From: Symsagittifera roscoffensis
Lineage: Eukaryota; Xenacoelomorpha; Acoela; Convolutidae
NCBI RefSeq assembly: GCF_963678635.1
Contig: NW_026971278.1
Location: 229,393-271,802 of the forward strand
Direction: 5' to 3'
DNA length: 42,410 bases
In this document: one piece after another, positions 1 to 9,654 of the stretch
Numbering within the stretch: position 1 is the stretch's first letter
Layout: each line of letters opens with the position of its first letter
Program-made: the position numbers and the translations under genes
Notes under the pieces: generated by a model
Seen by the model: only the letters and a program-made list of their open reading frames with translations
The model's database searches: none
Told to the model about the DNA's origin: nothing

Positions 1-81
1 GTGGTTAAAACATCATCCCTCATTTGTTTTACTAAAACAGTTCAATTGGAAGTTTTTTAAGAGCATGGAGATTCATTTAAT
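1..81. other. Left flank of element A
   Basis: AT-rich sequence outside the first LTR. I see no gene in it. The five bases before the LTR (TTAAT) do not match the five bases after the 3' LTR (TCTTC), so no target-site duplication is visible. Confidence 0.5.
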
Positions 82-947
82 TGTGCCATTCTGCCAGATT
101 GGCACAGCGCAACCTTCCGGCGACACAGAAAACGATAACTAAAGGCCTTAGTAACGAAAAAATGCTGCAAAGGAGGGTAGGAATATTTTAGAATTTTTAT
201 TTTTAAAATTTCGATGGAAAAGGGAATATTTCTCAGAAATACGAAAAACGGCCATTTTGACTGAAAAGGACGAAAAAAACAGAACAACGACAGATAGAGT
301 AGAAAACGGTCGCACAAGAGACGAGAAATACGAAGCCTCTTATCGTGGCAATAATACACGGTAAGACCCTTAGCAGTGGGAATTAGTGGAGAAGGAAGCT
401 TCAGTGGGGAAGGGATATTCCACGGAACCCTCTCGTGCCACAAATTGGGAGAGATAACAACATTATCACGAGAAGAACACGGGAGCGGAGGCTTGGCCCC
501 CCAGAGACTGTTATGTGTTGAAGGACTGCATTAAACTGACTTTGTAGCTACTTGGATGAACTTTGAATTAACACCGGTATAATAGAAAGAGTAGCTGGAA
601 AGAGGAAAGGGACAATCCATCACCAATGGATTTAATATAGAACTGTCACACAAAAACATAATAAAATAGGGTGTTCGAGCCGTGTTTTTAATAGCAATCA
701 CGTAGTCTGAGGATCCGAGACTCAGCTATGTGGTTGTGTTCGCATGTAAATGAAAGCTGATCAAAAGTCGTTTGACTGATGGCCTGAAAATAGTAACTTT
801 TTACTTAGCCCTAGCCAGACCAGAAAATAAACTGGCAAGGTCGAGATGGTGAAAAACGAGTAGGATTAAGGTAACTGACGCCTGCCAGTTGTTAATAGGT
901 TCTTTTTCTACGCTCCGTCGCTGTGTAGTATTTGGGCGAATGTTACA
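82..947 (+). repeat. 5' LTR of element A
   Basis: An 866 bp sequence beginning TGTGCC and ending TGTTACA. Its bases from 115 onward recur at 23151-23999. The first 24 bases hold a near-palindrome (83-105, GTGCCA...TGGCAC) that could form a terminal hairpin. The right part (about 540-947) is nearly identical to the 3' LTR, while the left part (115-450) is visibly more diverged, with substitutions and small indels. The start is set by the same TGTGCC motif preceding the fold-back in the 3' LTR. Confidence 0.85.
660..665 (+). promoter_or_regulatory. LTR polyadenylation signal (AATAAA)
   Basis: AATAAA lies inside the 5' LTR. The 3' LTR has the variant ATTAAA at the matching position (23712-23717), and both family B LTRs have AATAAA at the corresponding place. 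Position and conservation support an R-region polyadenylation signal. Confidence 0.55.
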
Positions 948-959
948 TAGACGTTTTTA

Positions 960-974
960 TGGCGCTCCTGGGTG
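960..974 (+). promoter_or_regulatory. Primer-binding site of element A
   Basis: TGGCGCTCCTGGGTG begins with TGG, the complement of a tRNA CCA end, 12 bases after the LTR end. The same 15-mer follows the family B right LTR (31229-31243), and 13 of its 15 bases match at the left one (29523-29509, minus). Conservation between two otherwise diverged families supports a tRNA primer site. The primer would have G at the discriminator position. I cannot name the tRNA. Confidence 0.7.
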
Positions 975-1020
975 GGTCTGTCAAAGGCATAAAACCATGA
1001 TCAGCAAGCGTTTCAGGGAC

Positions 1021-3049
1021 GAACCCTCCGCTCCGGGCGTATGACCGAGTTAAAGGCCTTAATGACCGTTATTGTACTAGGGGGAAGGCGCGTACCCTCC
1101 GCCTAGTATTATTTAGCTTTTAAACTTAGTTAAGATCGAAAACTCCGGGGGCCGGAGGGTTAGGTGGGAAATCTAGAGCCCGCCTGTCCCGAGGTCCCAG
1201 GACCAAAAACAATTAAAGAGAAAGCGTAAAACCAAAAAAAAATAGTGTTTAACCAAGAAAAAGCCAAAAAACAAATTCAATTGAAAATAAAAAAGTACAA
1301 AAAACAGTAAAAAATCCAAAAAAGACCAAAAACAGTAAAAAACAAAAAGTGACAGTTCATATGTTATTTCCGGACGAGATGAGATCTGACTTTCCTATTT
1401 GTTGTTCTTTCAGGTTGATTTATATCATTTCTGATTGAAAGATTGTGTGTTTTGGTGAAGGGTTGGATACCCTCCCTCGAGTGTAATTTGAGTGTTTAAG
1501 CACGTTAATGGTGATTTTGCCGCTGACCGGAGATTAGAGTGGCAAGCTGATCGACGTGTTCCACACTCAGCAGGGACATCAAGGACAACATCCACAACGA
1601 CTGTTGGGTATCGTTGAAGCAATTTTAGTATCGTTCGGGTACTATTTCATTAAAACTTAAGTGGTGACGGGCACGATTGGCGCGGTCCGATTGTACCCTT
1701 CATCGATTACAAATTTCCGAGTTAAGGGTCTTAATTTGAGTATTTTGGTGCAAAGGAGGGTATAGTAATATTTGTTAACGACTACTAACAGGTTATTATC
1801 CTTATTATATTTAACTTATCTCCTACTTAGACCCAAGAAACACCCAAATTTCGTCGAAAATTACCAAATTTTTGGATATCCGAGCTTTTCCGAACAGCAA
1901 AAAGCTTTTATATAGGGAGTAGCTACGTAGTTCGATCCCCCTGACTAAAGAAACCGCATGAGAAAAAACTCAGTAGAAGTTGGAAAAAACCCAAAATTTT
2001 CGATCAAAATTTTGATAATTTTCCGAATTTTGTCAATCTGTTTTGGGGATCGAGTTTTTAGAGTTAGAACAAGAAAATTTTTTGCGTTGGGAGCGTGCTA
2101 GCATAACGTGCTCGGTTACTAGAAAAATTTTTGGGTAACCCTCCGACTAGCTCCGTGGATAGAGCTAACGACTTAAAGATTGAAAAAGGAAGGAATCGGA
2201 GGGTCCAAATTTGATAGTTATTGGCCAAGTTTCTGTCTCCAAACAAATTTTGGTCCGGTATTTTGCATTTTTCCAGTGCCTTCAGGGCTACTACGCTCGT
2301 TTCAATTGATTTTAGGCACTTTCAACCAGAATTGCGGAAAAAGTCTTTCAGAACCTATATAGGTGGTGAAAAAAGGCCATTTTGACGAACGCGTTTTTGG
2401 TGATTTCTCAAACACTAGCCATCCAATCGGGATAATTTTGGTACCATAAGTCGACATTTTTGACCACCTTTCCGGATCGCAACCGTTTTCGGGTTGATAA
2501 TCTCGGGAGAGAAAAACTTTTTAGAAATTGTTGGTTCGGAGGGTCCAAATTACAGGGAACCCTCCGAGCGGCATAAAATCTTATAAAGTCATCTTTTTAT
2601 CCTACTGGGAAGGTTGACCGTGTCAGCTAACCTAGTTTTAAGTCAGGTAGTCAGCTTACGGAGGCTTTACTGCGGTAAAATAACCCGTTTTCTTGATTTT
2701 TGCGGACGCTCCGGAGCAACCCTCCGGAGTGACTTAAGCCCTTTCGCAGCCCCCCCTTAGTGGAAATTTTCCACGGGACCCTCCGAAGAAGTTGAAACAA
2801 TTCCTTTTAGCTTGTTTTGACGCTTTTTGAAGCTAGTGGAAGACCCTCCTAAGTCAGATCAAAAAAATTTGAAAATTTTGGAAGAACCCTCCGAGGTAAC
2901 CCTCCGGAGCATATTAAGCCTCCTCTTATTGACCCTCCTTAGTGAGTGAAGAGGAACCCTCCGAAGTCACTTGTGTGGCTAAGGTACCCTCCGAGGTAAC
3001 CCTCCGAAGAAAGCTAAAAGTCTTGACGACCCTCCGAAGTAACCCTCCG
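1021..3049 (+). repeat. Interspersed ACCCTCCG motif cluster
   Basis: The octamer ACCCTCCG occurs at least 13 times on the + strand (for example 1023, 1094, 2138, 2559, 2719, 2778, 2886, 2899, 2956, 2986, 2999, 3029, 3042) and 3 times on the - strand (1153, 2197, 2537). It is densest between 2537 and 3049, where pairs spaced 13 bp occur with GAGGTA or AAGTA between them. The spacing elsewhere is irregular, so this is not a simple tandem array. Confidence 0.85.
1198..1351 (+). other. A-rich tract in the leader
   Basis: Adenine-dominated segment with many runs of 4-9 A separated by short spacers, followed by an AGTGACAGT-like sequence. Family B has a comparable A-rich tract at the matching distance after its PBS (about 31447-31545). 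It is probably an unstructured leader segment; an internal ribosome entry role is possible but unproven. Confidence 0.6.
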
Positions 3050-3265
3050 GAGTGACTTAGACCTCTCAACAACCCTCCTTGTTAGAAACTTGAGGAAACC
3101 TTCTATGGCAATTTGGGAAACGGAAAATATCCATTTAATTAGGATCATATTAGGATATTAGGCGTTCTTACTAGGGTCATAGGAGTGATCAACTTTGGAT
3201 TTTAGATCGGGTGTATCAGAAGTACCCGAACCAAATTTTTTTTTGATTGTGATTTTGGTTGTGTG

Positions 3266-3450
3266 GTTGCCTTGAGCTACTTAATAGGAAAGCTCGGGCA
3301 ATCCGGGAACAAATAAAAGAAGACCTCGGTGAGTGTATTAGGCAAATACACACTCACCTGAGAAGAAAAGTTGTTCTCTGCTCTCGTGCACTTGGAGCGT
3401 TCCGGGTGTGGGGAAGCTTTTTCATAGACTTTAGAAATTTTCGATCAGAG
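3266..3450 (+). repeat. Structured leader repeat, copy 1
   Basis: First copy of a 185 bp tandem repeat. It contains stem-loop 1, where GGTTGCC and GAGCT pair with AGCTC and GGCAATC across an apical ACTTAATAGGA loop. It also contains stem-loop 2, where GGTGAGTGTATT at 3328-3339 pairs with AATACAC and CTCACC at 3345-3358 with one bulged A. The 5' strand of stem-loop 2 includes a perfect GTGAGT splice-donor hexamer at 3329. Confidence 0.75.
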
Positions 3451-3620
3451 GTTGCCTTGAGCTACTTAGTAGGACAGCTCGGGCAATCGCAGGACACCTG
3501 AAAGAAAGAAGACCTCGGTGGGTGTATTAGGAAAATACACACTCGATTGAGAAGACTGTGCCCTGGGCTTCGTTCTTTCGGATCGTTCCGATTGAGGGAA
3601 GTCTTTTTCTTTAAGACTAA
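3451..3620 (+). repeat. Structured leader repeat, copy 2
   Basis: Second tandem copy of the repeat above. The stem sequences (TTGCC/GGCAA, GAGCT/AGCTC, GTGTATT/AATACAC) are retained, while loops and linkers have changed. The donor-like hexamer is GTGGGT here. Retention of pairing while flanks diverge suggests an RNA function such as packaging, dimerisation, translation or splicing control. Confidence 0.7.
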
Positions 3621-4033
3621 GTTTCATTTATCTATTTCTGAATCATCACTGCTTTTTACCAAAAATTGTTTGATTTTAACAAAGCAGTGACTTGATAAGA
3701 GTGTGGCGGTAAATTGATGCTGACGAAAGGTCGCTGTCACCTGTAAGATTTTCTTATCTGATTATCAGTTGTGTTTTGTGTATTGATTGTATCTTGTGAA
3801 AATTTTGTGATACTGTTATATTATACAACGGTGTTGAGTTAGCAGTGTAGCAATACTGCGTAGGCCCTGTGTGTAACTTTAGCTGAGTCACTAGTATTGT
3901 CATTAAGAAATCTAAGAGACCTTTTGATACTAACGGAATTGAGTAGGCAGCGTTAAGTAATTTAGCTTGATCCTGTTTGCGGTACGTGTGCATCGCCATT
4001 AAATTATACGAATATTATTATTTGTTAAAAAGC

Positions 4034-5512
4034 ATGCAGCGCAGGGACTCTTTAGGGTCGATTACTAAGATTCCCAGGCTAAGCAAGGGAAGCACGCGAA
4101 AATTTAAAACTAGGCGTAGCCAATCCTCGTTTAGCAGCGCTTCCGACGCGTTTGCTGAGAACGAATCGACTAAAGGTCAACCTGATCTTTCAGTGAGCGT
4201 AATGAAACTAAGGAGCGAGAAAAACCTCGATGGCGATCAAGGGCGGAGCGCCGAGGCCGGGCCCGCGAGCGAAACGCTAGTGGACCCCTTTGACGAAGGG
4301 GAACGAACGCTCATTCGACCCTACTTTGAGCCAGACGAGGACGTCGAGCGGGAGGAAGTCGAAAGGACAGCGGAGACCTCGGAGCGTTCCGAGGTCGGGC
4401 CTCGGGAGGAAGTGTTGTACAGGGGAATGTCCAAATCGGAGACTAAGAGTTATAGGTGGAGAAAAGAACCTTCACATCCGTCAAGTACACACTCATTTTT
4501 GGCCAAGCAGAGCAACAACGCGATGATGTCGAGTATGAGTCCGAGTGAAGAACAAACGGTTTCGAAGGCAAAGAAGAGTTGGAAGTCTTTGTACGATGAA
4601 CGCATGGCGTCACTACAAGCCGAAGGTCTATCCTCTAGTTACGACCAACCGGAGATAACCCATCCGGATGTGAACTTCACACGGTGCCCAAGGAACGACA
4701 TGAGCAGGAAGGCGTCGTCCGCCTCGCCGACCAGGCCCATGTCGGATGGGATAACGATGGGAGCGTCATCAACGTTCGACCGGTTGATGACGTCGATGCA
4801 CAAGCAAAAAGGCGGTGCGTCATCAAGTACCAGGCTACAGCCGCAGTTGACCTCGTCTTCTCTGGGGCTAACCCCGCCATTGGGGGCAACTGGTGATATA
4901 AGTGACATTTTCGCTGGTGTAATGAATGGTCTGGATGGATTGAGACGGAACATGACTGAGAGAATAGATCAAGTTGACGAGAGAGCTCACCAAGGTCGAA
5001 AGATTTTGAGAGATGAACTAACGCACGTGAAGTCGCAGGCGAGAGTTGATCAGGCTCAGTTGATTCGCAACACCGATCAATGCCTGGCGGAGAGCCTGGC
5101 ACAGGCAAGCAAGGAGTCAGAGGAAAAAGAGGCTAGGATGACAAGAGAGATCGAGCGATTTTTGAACGATCATGATAATACCTACGCCCATACGATGACT
5201 AACCTGGAAAAGAGGTTAGATGCCAAATCTGACCTAATGATGCGGAAGCTTGACGCGATCTTGAATGGGAGCAATTGGCAGGAGCGTTCCAACCCAAGGG
5301 AGCGCTCACGCCATGCGAATGATGGAGATGGTACGGGCAGCTATGCCAGGGTCCAGCAAAGTTCGAGGACGAACTACGAACCTAGGAATAGGGAGCGGCC
5401 AAGGCCAGCCCCGTCGAGGCCTGGCTGGACGAATCCGGTCCCGCGGAGGCAGATGCTACTCCGGAGACAAGGTTGCCAACTGTGCCACAAGTCAGTTCAG
5501 TGCCAGATCTGA
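4034..5512 (+). CDS. gag: Gag N-terminal region of element A (truncated by frameshift)
   Basis: I place the start at the ATG at 4034, the first in-frame ATG; the frame is open further upstream but without an ATG. The product is basic at the N-terminus (RRD...KTRR), then acidic and Ser-rich. It has a coiled-coil-like charged segment (about residues 300-420, encoded near 4940-5270) and an Arg-rich segment. Gag would form the particle and bind RNA. The frame is lost near 5446: the duplicate copy at 7807 reads CCCGCCTGAGG where this copy reads CCCGCGGAGG, a one-base loss that leads to a stop at 5510-5512. The reading then continues in another frame. Confidence 0.75.
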   Translation: MQRRDSLGSITKIPRLSKGSTRKFKTRRSQSSFSSASDAFAENESTKGQPDLSVSVMKLRSEKNLDGDQGRSAEAGPASETLVDPFDEGERTLIRPYFEPDEDVEREEVERTAETSERSEVGPREEVLYRGMSKSETKSYRWRKEPSHPSSTHSFLAKQSNNAMMSSMSPSEEQTVSKAKKSWKSLYDERMASLQAEGLSSSYDQPEITHPDVNFTRCPRNDMSRKASSASPTRPMSDGITMGASSTFDRLMTSMHKQKGGASSSTRLQPQLTSSSLGLTPPLGATGDISDIFAGVMNGLDGLRRNMTERIDQVDERAHQGRKILRDELTHVKSQARVDQAQLIRNTDQCLAESLAQASKESEEKEARMTREIERFLNDHDNTYAHTMTNLEKRLDAKSDLMMRKLDAILNGSNWQERSNPRERSRHANDGDGTGSYARVQQSSRTNYEPRNRERPRPAPSRPGWTNPVPRRQMLLRRQGCQLCHKSVQCQI

Positions 5513-7248
5513 CCACAGTCTCACAGGACACGACGATGTATGCCTCGATGTTTGAGCCTCTGAATAGACCTCTCGAGACATTCATCACCAAGCTCTCGAA
5601 GTCAACCTAGAGAGGAGAGAGGTCAAGAAGGACACTGAAGAAACCGAAGTCGTACAAAGACGAGTCGGACGGCTGCATTGACACTTGGATAGAAGTGATG
5701 AAGTTGCACTTTGAGGAAGAGAGTCTCTCCAAGAAACAAAAGTGCAGGGCGCTAACAAGCAACCTAGAGGGTACTGCATTGAATTGTGTAATGACGAAGA
5801 GGGCCAACGAACGGGACAGCGCTCGTAAGATATTTGACATCCTACTGAATCGTTTCGGCTCTGGAGTACAAGGGCACCAGGCTATGGTGAAGTTTGAGAA
5901 GAGGCGTCAAAGGGATGATGAGTCCATAGACAAATTTTTGGACGACCTCGAACTGCTTAGGAGGAGAAGCAACCCCGATGAGAGAGAATCTGAGCGAAAC
6001 TTGGCGATTGCTTCGAAATTCATGGCCGGAGTAAAGAGTGAGGAGTTGAAAACGATGTTGGCCACGCACTTCACCCTGTCACTTGACCAGGTACCCACGC
6101 CCGATGATTTGCGTAAGAAGTCACGCGAGTATTTACTCATAAAACCGAGGGCGCAAAACCGCTACAGCAATTATGGTAACTACAGAGGGACAAACACTGG
6201 TGCGAACTCCACTTGGTACAAACCTCGCGACGACATGGACAAGAGGAGGTCATGTGCGAATTGTGGTTCGATGGACCATCACGTTTCCGCGTGTTCTGCA
6301 TATAAACAGAACATGAAGGCAATAGGCTACTTTCTCGTCGACGTCGACGCGACCGACGAGGTTTACGAAGAGTACGTTAGAGGGCTCATCATGAAATATG
6401 GTCCGAGGTGCTTCTTCTGTAATCTGGAAGGACACTTCAAGTCGGATTGCACTCAGTTTTGGGATGCAGTAGCGGACGCGAAACATCCCCGCCACGAAGA
6501 GGCGCTTTCGGGTGTCAAGGCCAGTCGAGCACGTCTGATGAACGAGGCCGAGTCTCGGAGAAAGGAGACGACACCGAGCACCTTTACGACTAAGAAGGTG
6601 AAGACATTACCTGACGAGGTGGTGGCCTCGAACCTGGAGGCAGAGTCGGCTAACCCACTCAAGGTGGATTACGGTCAGGCGGCGAGAACGGCGTTGCAAA
6701 ATGTCAAACAGTAGCTGGCCACAAAAAAGGTGGAGCAATGGGTACGATCGGAACTGGAGAGCACGGATCTTCGGGAAAATTTCAATGTTCTGGGTAAAAC
6801 GATGGAAAAAGAACAGAAAGAGGAACCCAGCAAGCAGGGACTAAAACTGAACGTTATATCTGGCAGAACGTTCGGCATGACGAAGGAAGGGACGAAGATA
6901 ATGTCCATCATCTCAGTCGCAGGACACCAGGTGGTCAAGAACTTGAGTGAGCCATCTGAGATTATATTAGTCCACCTGGATATTTATGCGGACTACCAGA
7001 GGGAGAAAGATCCCAAACTGGACTCCAGGGCAGTGCGAGCGCTGCTCACGACAGGAGGTCCGAGGCTGATGAGAGTGGATGGACATTACATCGAAGTCCA
7101 TGGCCCATACCCGATTCTAATGAATGTGGATGGCATCAATATCTACACAAAAGCTCACATAACTGATGCGAGTGATCAGATTGGCCAGATATACATTGGT
7201 CAAGAGGAGCTGAAGGTTAGACGAATCGGACATAATGCCATGCTCGAA
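5213..7248 (+). repeat. Gag duplication, unit 1
   Basis: Starts AGGTTAGATGCC and matches 7582-9565 at high identity by eye. The unit spans from the Gag coiled coil to just before the protease active site. Confidence 0.85.
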
Positions 7249-7281
7249 CAGGATACATCTGTCTTTTCGAAAGTTTTTTAA
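5446..7281 (+). pseudogene. gag: Gag C-terminal region, copy 1 (broken)
   Basis: Continues Gag after the one-base loss. It contains a capsid-like helical region with the motif GHQAMVKFEKRRQRDDESIDKF (encoded near 5871-5936). Two CCHC zinc knuckles follow, both complete: CANC...H...C near 6256 and CFFC...H...C near 6411. A conserved post-knuckle region then runs towards the protease. In-frame TAG codons interrupt it at 5608-5610 (GAG in the duplicate) and 6712-6714 (GAC in the duplicate). Homology with the duplicate ends at about 7248, just before the protease, and the frame stops at 7281. This copy is therefore cut off from pol. Confidence 0.8.
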
Positions 7282-7581
7282 GCTTTTTCTTGTGTCGGCT
7301 TATCAGATTATTGACACTACACCTTGCTTGCAGGCTCAGATAAAATTTTTTTGAAGGCCACCATTTCTAATCTATACCCTTCTCACTACCTACGTTGGTT
7401 TTGCTAAGTTACCCGATGCTTTGGCCTGATCCGCATTTGCTTGGCTTATCTCAGATCTCCAGAGTCTCAATTGGAAGCTGTGCACCATTTAATCCGAAAA
7501 AACACCGTTATCAGGCACGCGAAACCGTAAAAAATCTGGTATAATGTCGTTTTGAGACATTTTTTCAGAAATCTAATTCTC
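7249..7581 (+). other. 333 bp spacer between gag duplicates
   Basis: No coding potential and no similarity to other parts of the window that I can see. It contains a small hairpin (AATGTC...GACATT, 7543-7561) and ends in a pyrimidine-rich stretch with CAG directly before the second unit, resembling a 3' splice site. Its origin is unknown. Confidence 0.55.
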
Positions 7582-9565
7582 AGGTTAGATGCCAAATCTG
7601 ACTTAATGATGCGGAAGCTTGACCCGATCTTGAATGGGAACAATTGGGGGGAGCGCTCCAACCCAAGGGAGCGCTCACGCCATGCGAATGATGGAGATGG
7701 TACGGGCAGCAACGCCAGGGCCCAAAGCTCGAGAACGAACTACGAACCTAGGAACAAGGAGCGGCCAAGGGCAGCCCCGTCGAGGCCTGGCTTGACGAAC
7801 CCAGTCCCGCCTGAGGCAGATGCTACCCCGGAGACAAGATTGCCAACTGTGCCACAAGTCAGTTCAGTACCAGATCTGACTACAGTCTCACAGGACACAA
7901 CGATGTATGCCTCGATGTTTGAGCCTCTGAATAGACCTCTCGAGACATTCATCACCAAGCTCTCGAAGTCAACCGAGAGAGGAGAGAGGTCAAGAAGGAC
8001 ACTGAAAAAGCCGAAGTCATACAAAGACAATTCCGACGGCTGCATTGATACTTGGATAGAGGTGATGAAGTTACACTTTCAGGAAGAGAATCTCTCCAAG
8101 AAACAAGAATGCAGCGCACTAACGAGCAACCTGGAAGGTACTGCACTAGATTGTGTAATGGCGAAAAGAGCCAATGAGAGGGACAGCGCTCGCAAGATAT
8201 TCGACATCCTGCTGAATCGTTTCGGCTCTGGAGTACAAGGACACCAGGCTATGGTGAAATTCGAGAAGAGGCGTCAAAGGGATGACGAATCCATAGACAA
8301 ATTTTTGGACGACCTTGAATTGCTTAGGAGAAGAAGCAACCCCGATGAGAGAATATCCGAGCGAAACTTGGCGATTGCTTCGCAGTTCATGGACGGAGTA
8401 AAAAGTGAGGAGTTGAAGACGATGACTTGCGTATGAAGTCACGCGAGTATTTACTCATAAAACCGAGGGCACAGAACCGTTACAGCAATTATGGTAACTA
8501 TAGCGGGACAAACACTGGTGCGAACTCCAGTTGGTACAAACCTCGCGATGACATGGATAAGAGGAGATCGTGTGCGAATTTTGGTTCGATGGACCATCAC
8601 GTCTCCGCGTGTTCTGCGTACAAACAAAACATGAAGGCAATAGGCTACTTTCTCGATGACGTTGACGCGACCGACGAAGATCACGAAGAGTACGTCAGAG
8701 GGCTCATCATGAAATATGGGCCGAGGTGTTTCTTCTGTAATTTGGAGGGACATTTCAAGTCGGATTGTACTCAGTTTTGGGATGCAGTAGCGGACGCAAA
8801 ACATCCCCGCCACAAAGAGGCGCTTTCGGGTGTCAAGGCCAGTCGAGCACGTCTGATGAACGAGGCCGAGTCTCGGAGAAAGGAGACGACACCGAGCACC
8901 TTTACGACTAAGAAGGTAAAGACACTACCTGACGAGGTGGTAGCCTCGAACCTGGAGGCAGAATCGGCTAGCCCACTCAAGGTGGATTACGGTCTGGCGG
9001 CAAGGACAGCGTTGCAGAATGTCAAACAGGACCTAGCCACGAAAGAAGTGGAGCAATGGGTGAGGTCGGAGCTGGAGAACACAGATCTTCGGGAAAGTCT
9101 TAATACTCTGGGTAAAACGACGAAAGTAGAAGACAAAGAGGAACCCTGGAAACAGGGACTGAAACTGAATGTTATATCTGGGAGGACTTTCGGCATGACG
9201 AAGGAGGGGACGAAAATATTGTCCATTATCTCAGTCGCTGGGCACCGAGTGGTCAAGAACTTGAGTGAACCATCCGAGATTACACTAGTCCACCTAGACG
9301 TTTATGCCGACTACCTGAGAAAGAAAGATCCCAAACTGGACTCCAGGGCATGCGAGCGCTGCTCACAACAGGAGGTCCGAGGCTGATGAAAGTGGATGGA
9401 CATTATAGCAATGTCCACGGCCCTTACCCGATTCTAATGAATGTGGATGGCATCAATATCTACACAAAGGCTCACGTAACTGATGCGAATGATCAGATTG
9501 GCCGGATATACATTGGTCAAGAGGAGCTGAAGGTTAGACGAATCGGACACAACGCGATGCTCGAA
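7582..9565 (+). repeat. Gag duplication, unit 2
   Basis: Second copy of 5213-7248. It is about 50 bp shorter because of a deletion at about 8422-8428, between short CGATGA-like matches. A one-base deletion at about 9349 is a further difference. This unit is the one joined to pol. Confidence 0.85.
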
Positions 9566-9637
9566 AAAGATGCCGTGCACATAGGTTGCGAGGCTGATCT
9601 GGCCGCACACGTGCTGGACGTGCAAGGCAGACAACTT

Positions 9638-9654
9638 TCAGTAAAAGGCTGCTA
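9638..9654 (+). promoter_or_regulatory. Gag/protease frame switch (-1)
   Basis: The Gag frame ends at TAG 9652-9654, while the protease frame (-1 relative to it) is open through here and encodes LLDTGA from 9649. The overlap contains GTAAAAGG. This position is where many gypsy elements use programmed -1 frameshifting, but no canonical X XXY YYZ heptamer is obvious. An accidental one-base loss explains the data equally well. Confidence 0.4.

Larger units (their letters stand above)
948..4033 (+). other. Long 5' leader of element A (non-coding)
   Basis: About 3.1 kb between the LTR and the first plausible gag ATG. Stops are frequent in every frame. The leader contains the PBS, an A-rich tract, a scatter of ACCCTCCG octamers and two tandem copies of a structured repeat. 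It is far longer than usual gypsy leaders. Short open frames here (for example 2180-2362 and 3259-3501) show no protein-like composition. Confidence 0.75.
7582..9654 (+). pseudogene. gag: Gag C-terminal region, copy 2 (joined to pol, broken)
   Basis: It reads in three frames. Frame 1 (7552-8436) covers the capsid-like region and is intact across the two lesions that break copy 1. A deletion near 8425 shifts the frame to 8427-9386 (zinc knuckles and post-knuckle region), and a one-base loss near 9349 shifts it to 9350-9654. The first zinc knuckle reads CANF instead of CANC, losing one zinc ligand; the second (CFFC...H...C) is complete. The last frame runs into the protease region and stops at 9652-9654. 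Copies 1 and 2 carry different lesions. Confidence 0.8.

Noticed and set aside
57-443. 128-codon minus-strand frame in the 5' LTR
   Set aside because: The corresponding region of the 3' LTR (23147-23369, minus) is frameshifted and the composition is low-complexity; it is an antisense shadow of the LTR.
2180-2362. 60-codon frame in the element A leader
   Set aside because: No ribosomal or compositional support; surrounded by stops and by ACCCTCCG motifs.
4639-5108. Minus-strand frames of 104 and 143 codons opposite gag
   Set aside because: Antisense shadows of a GC-rich coding region; no motif and no support from the duplicate copy.
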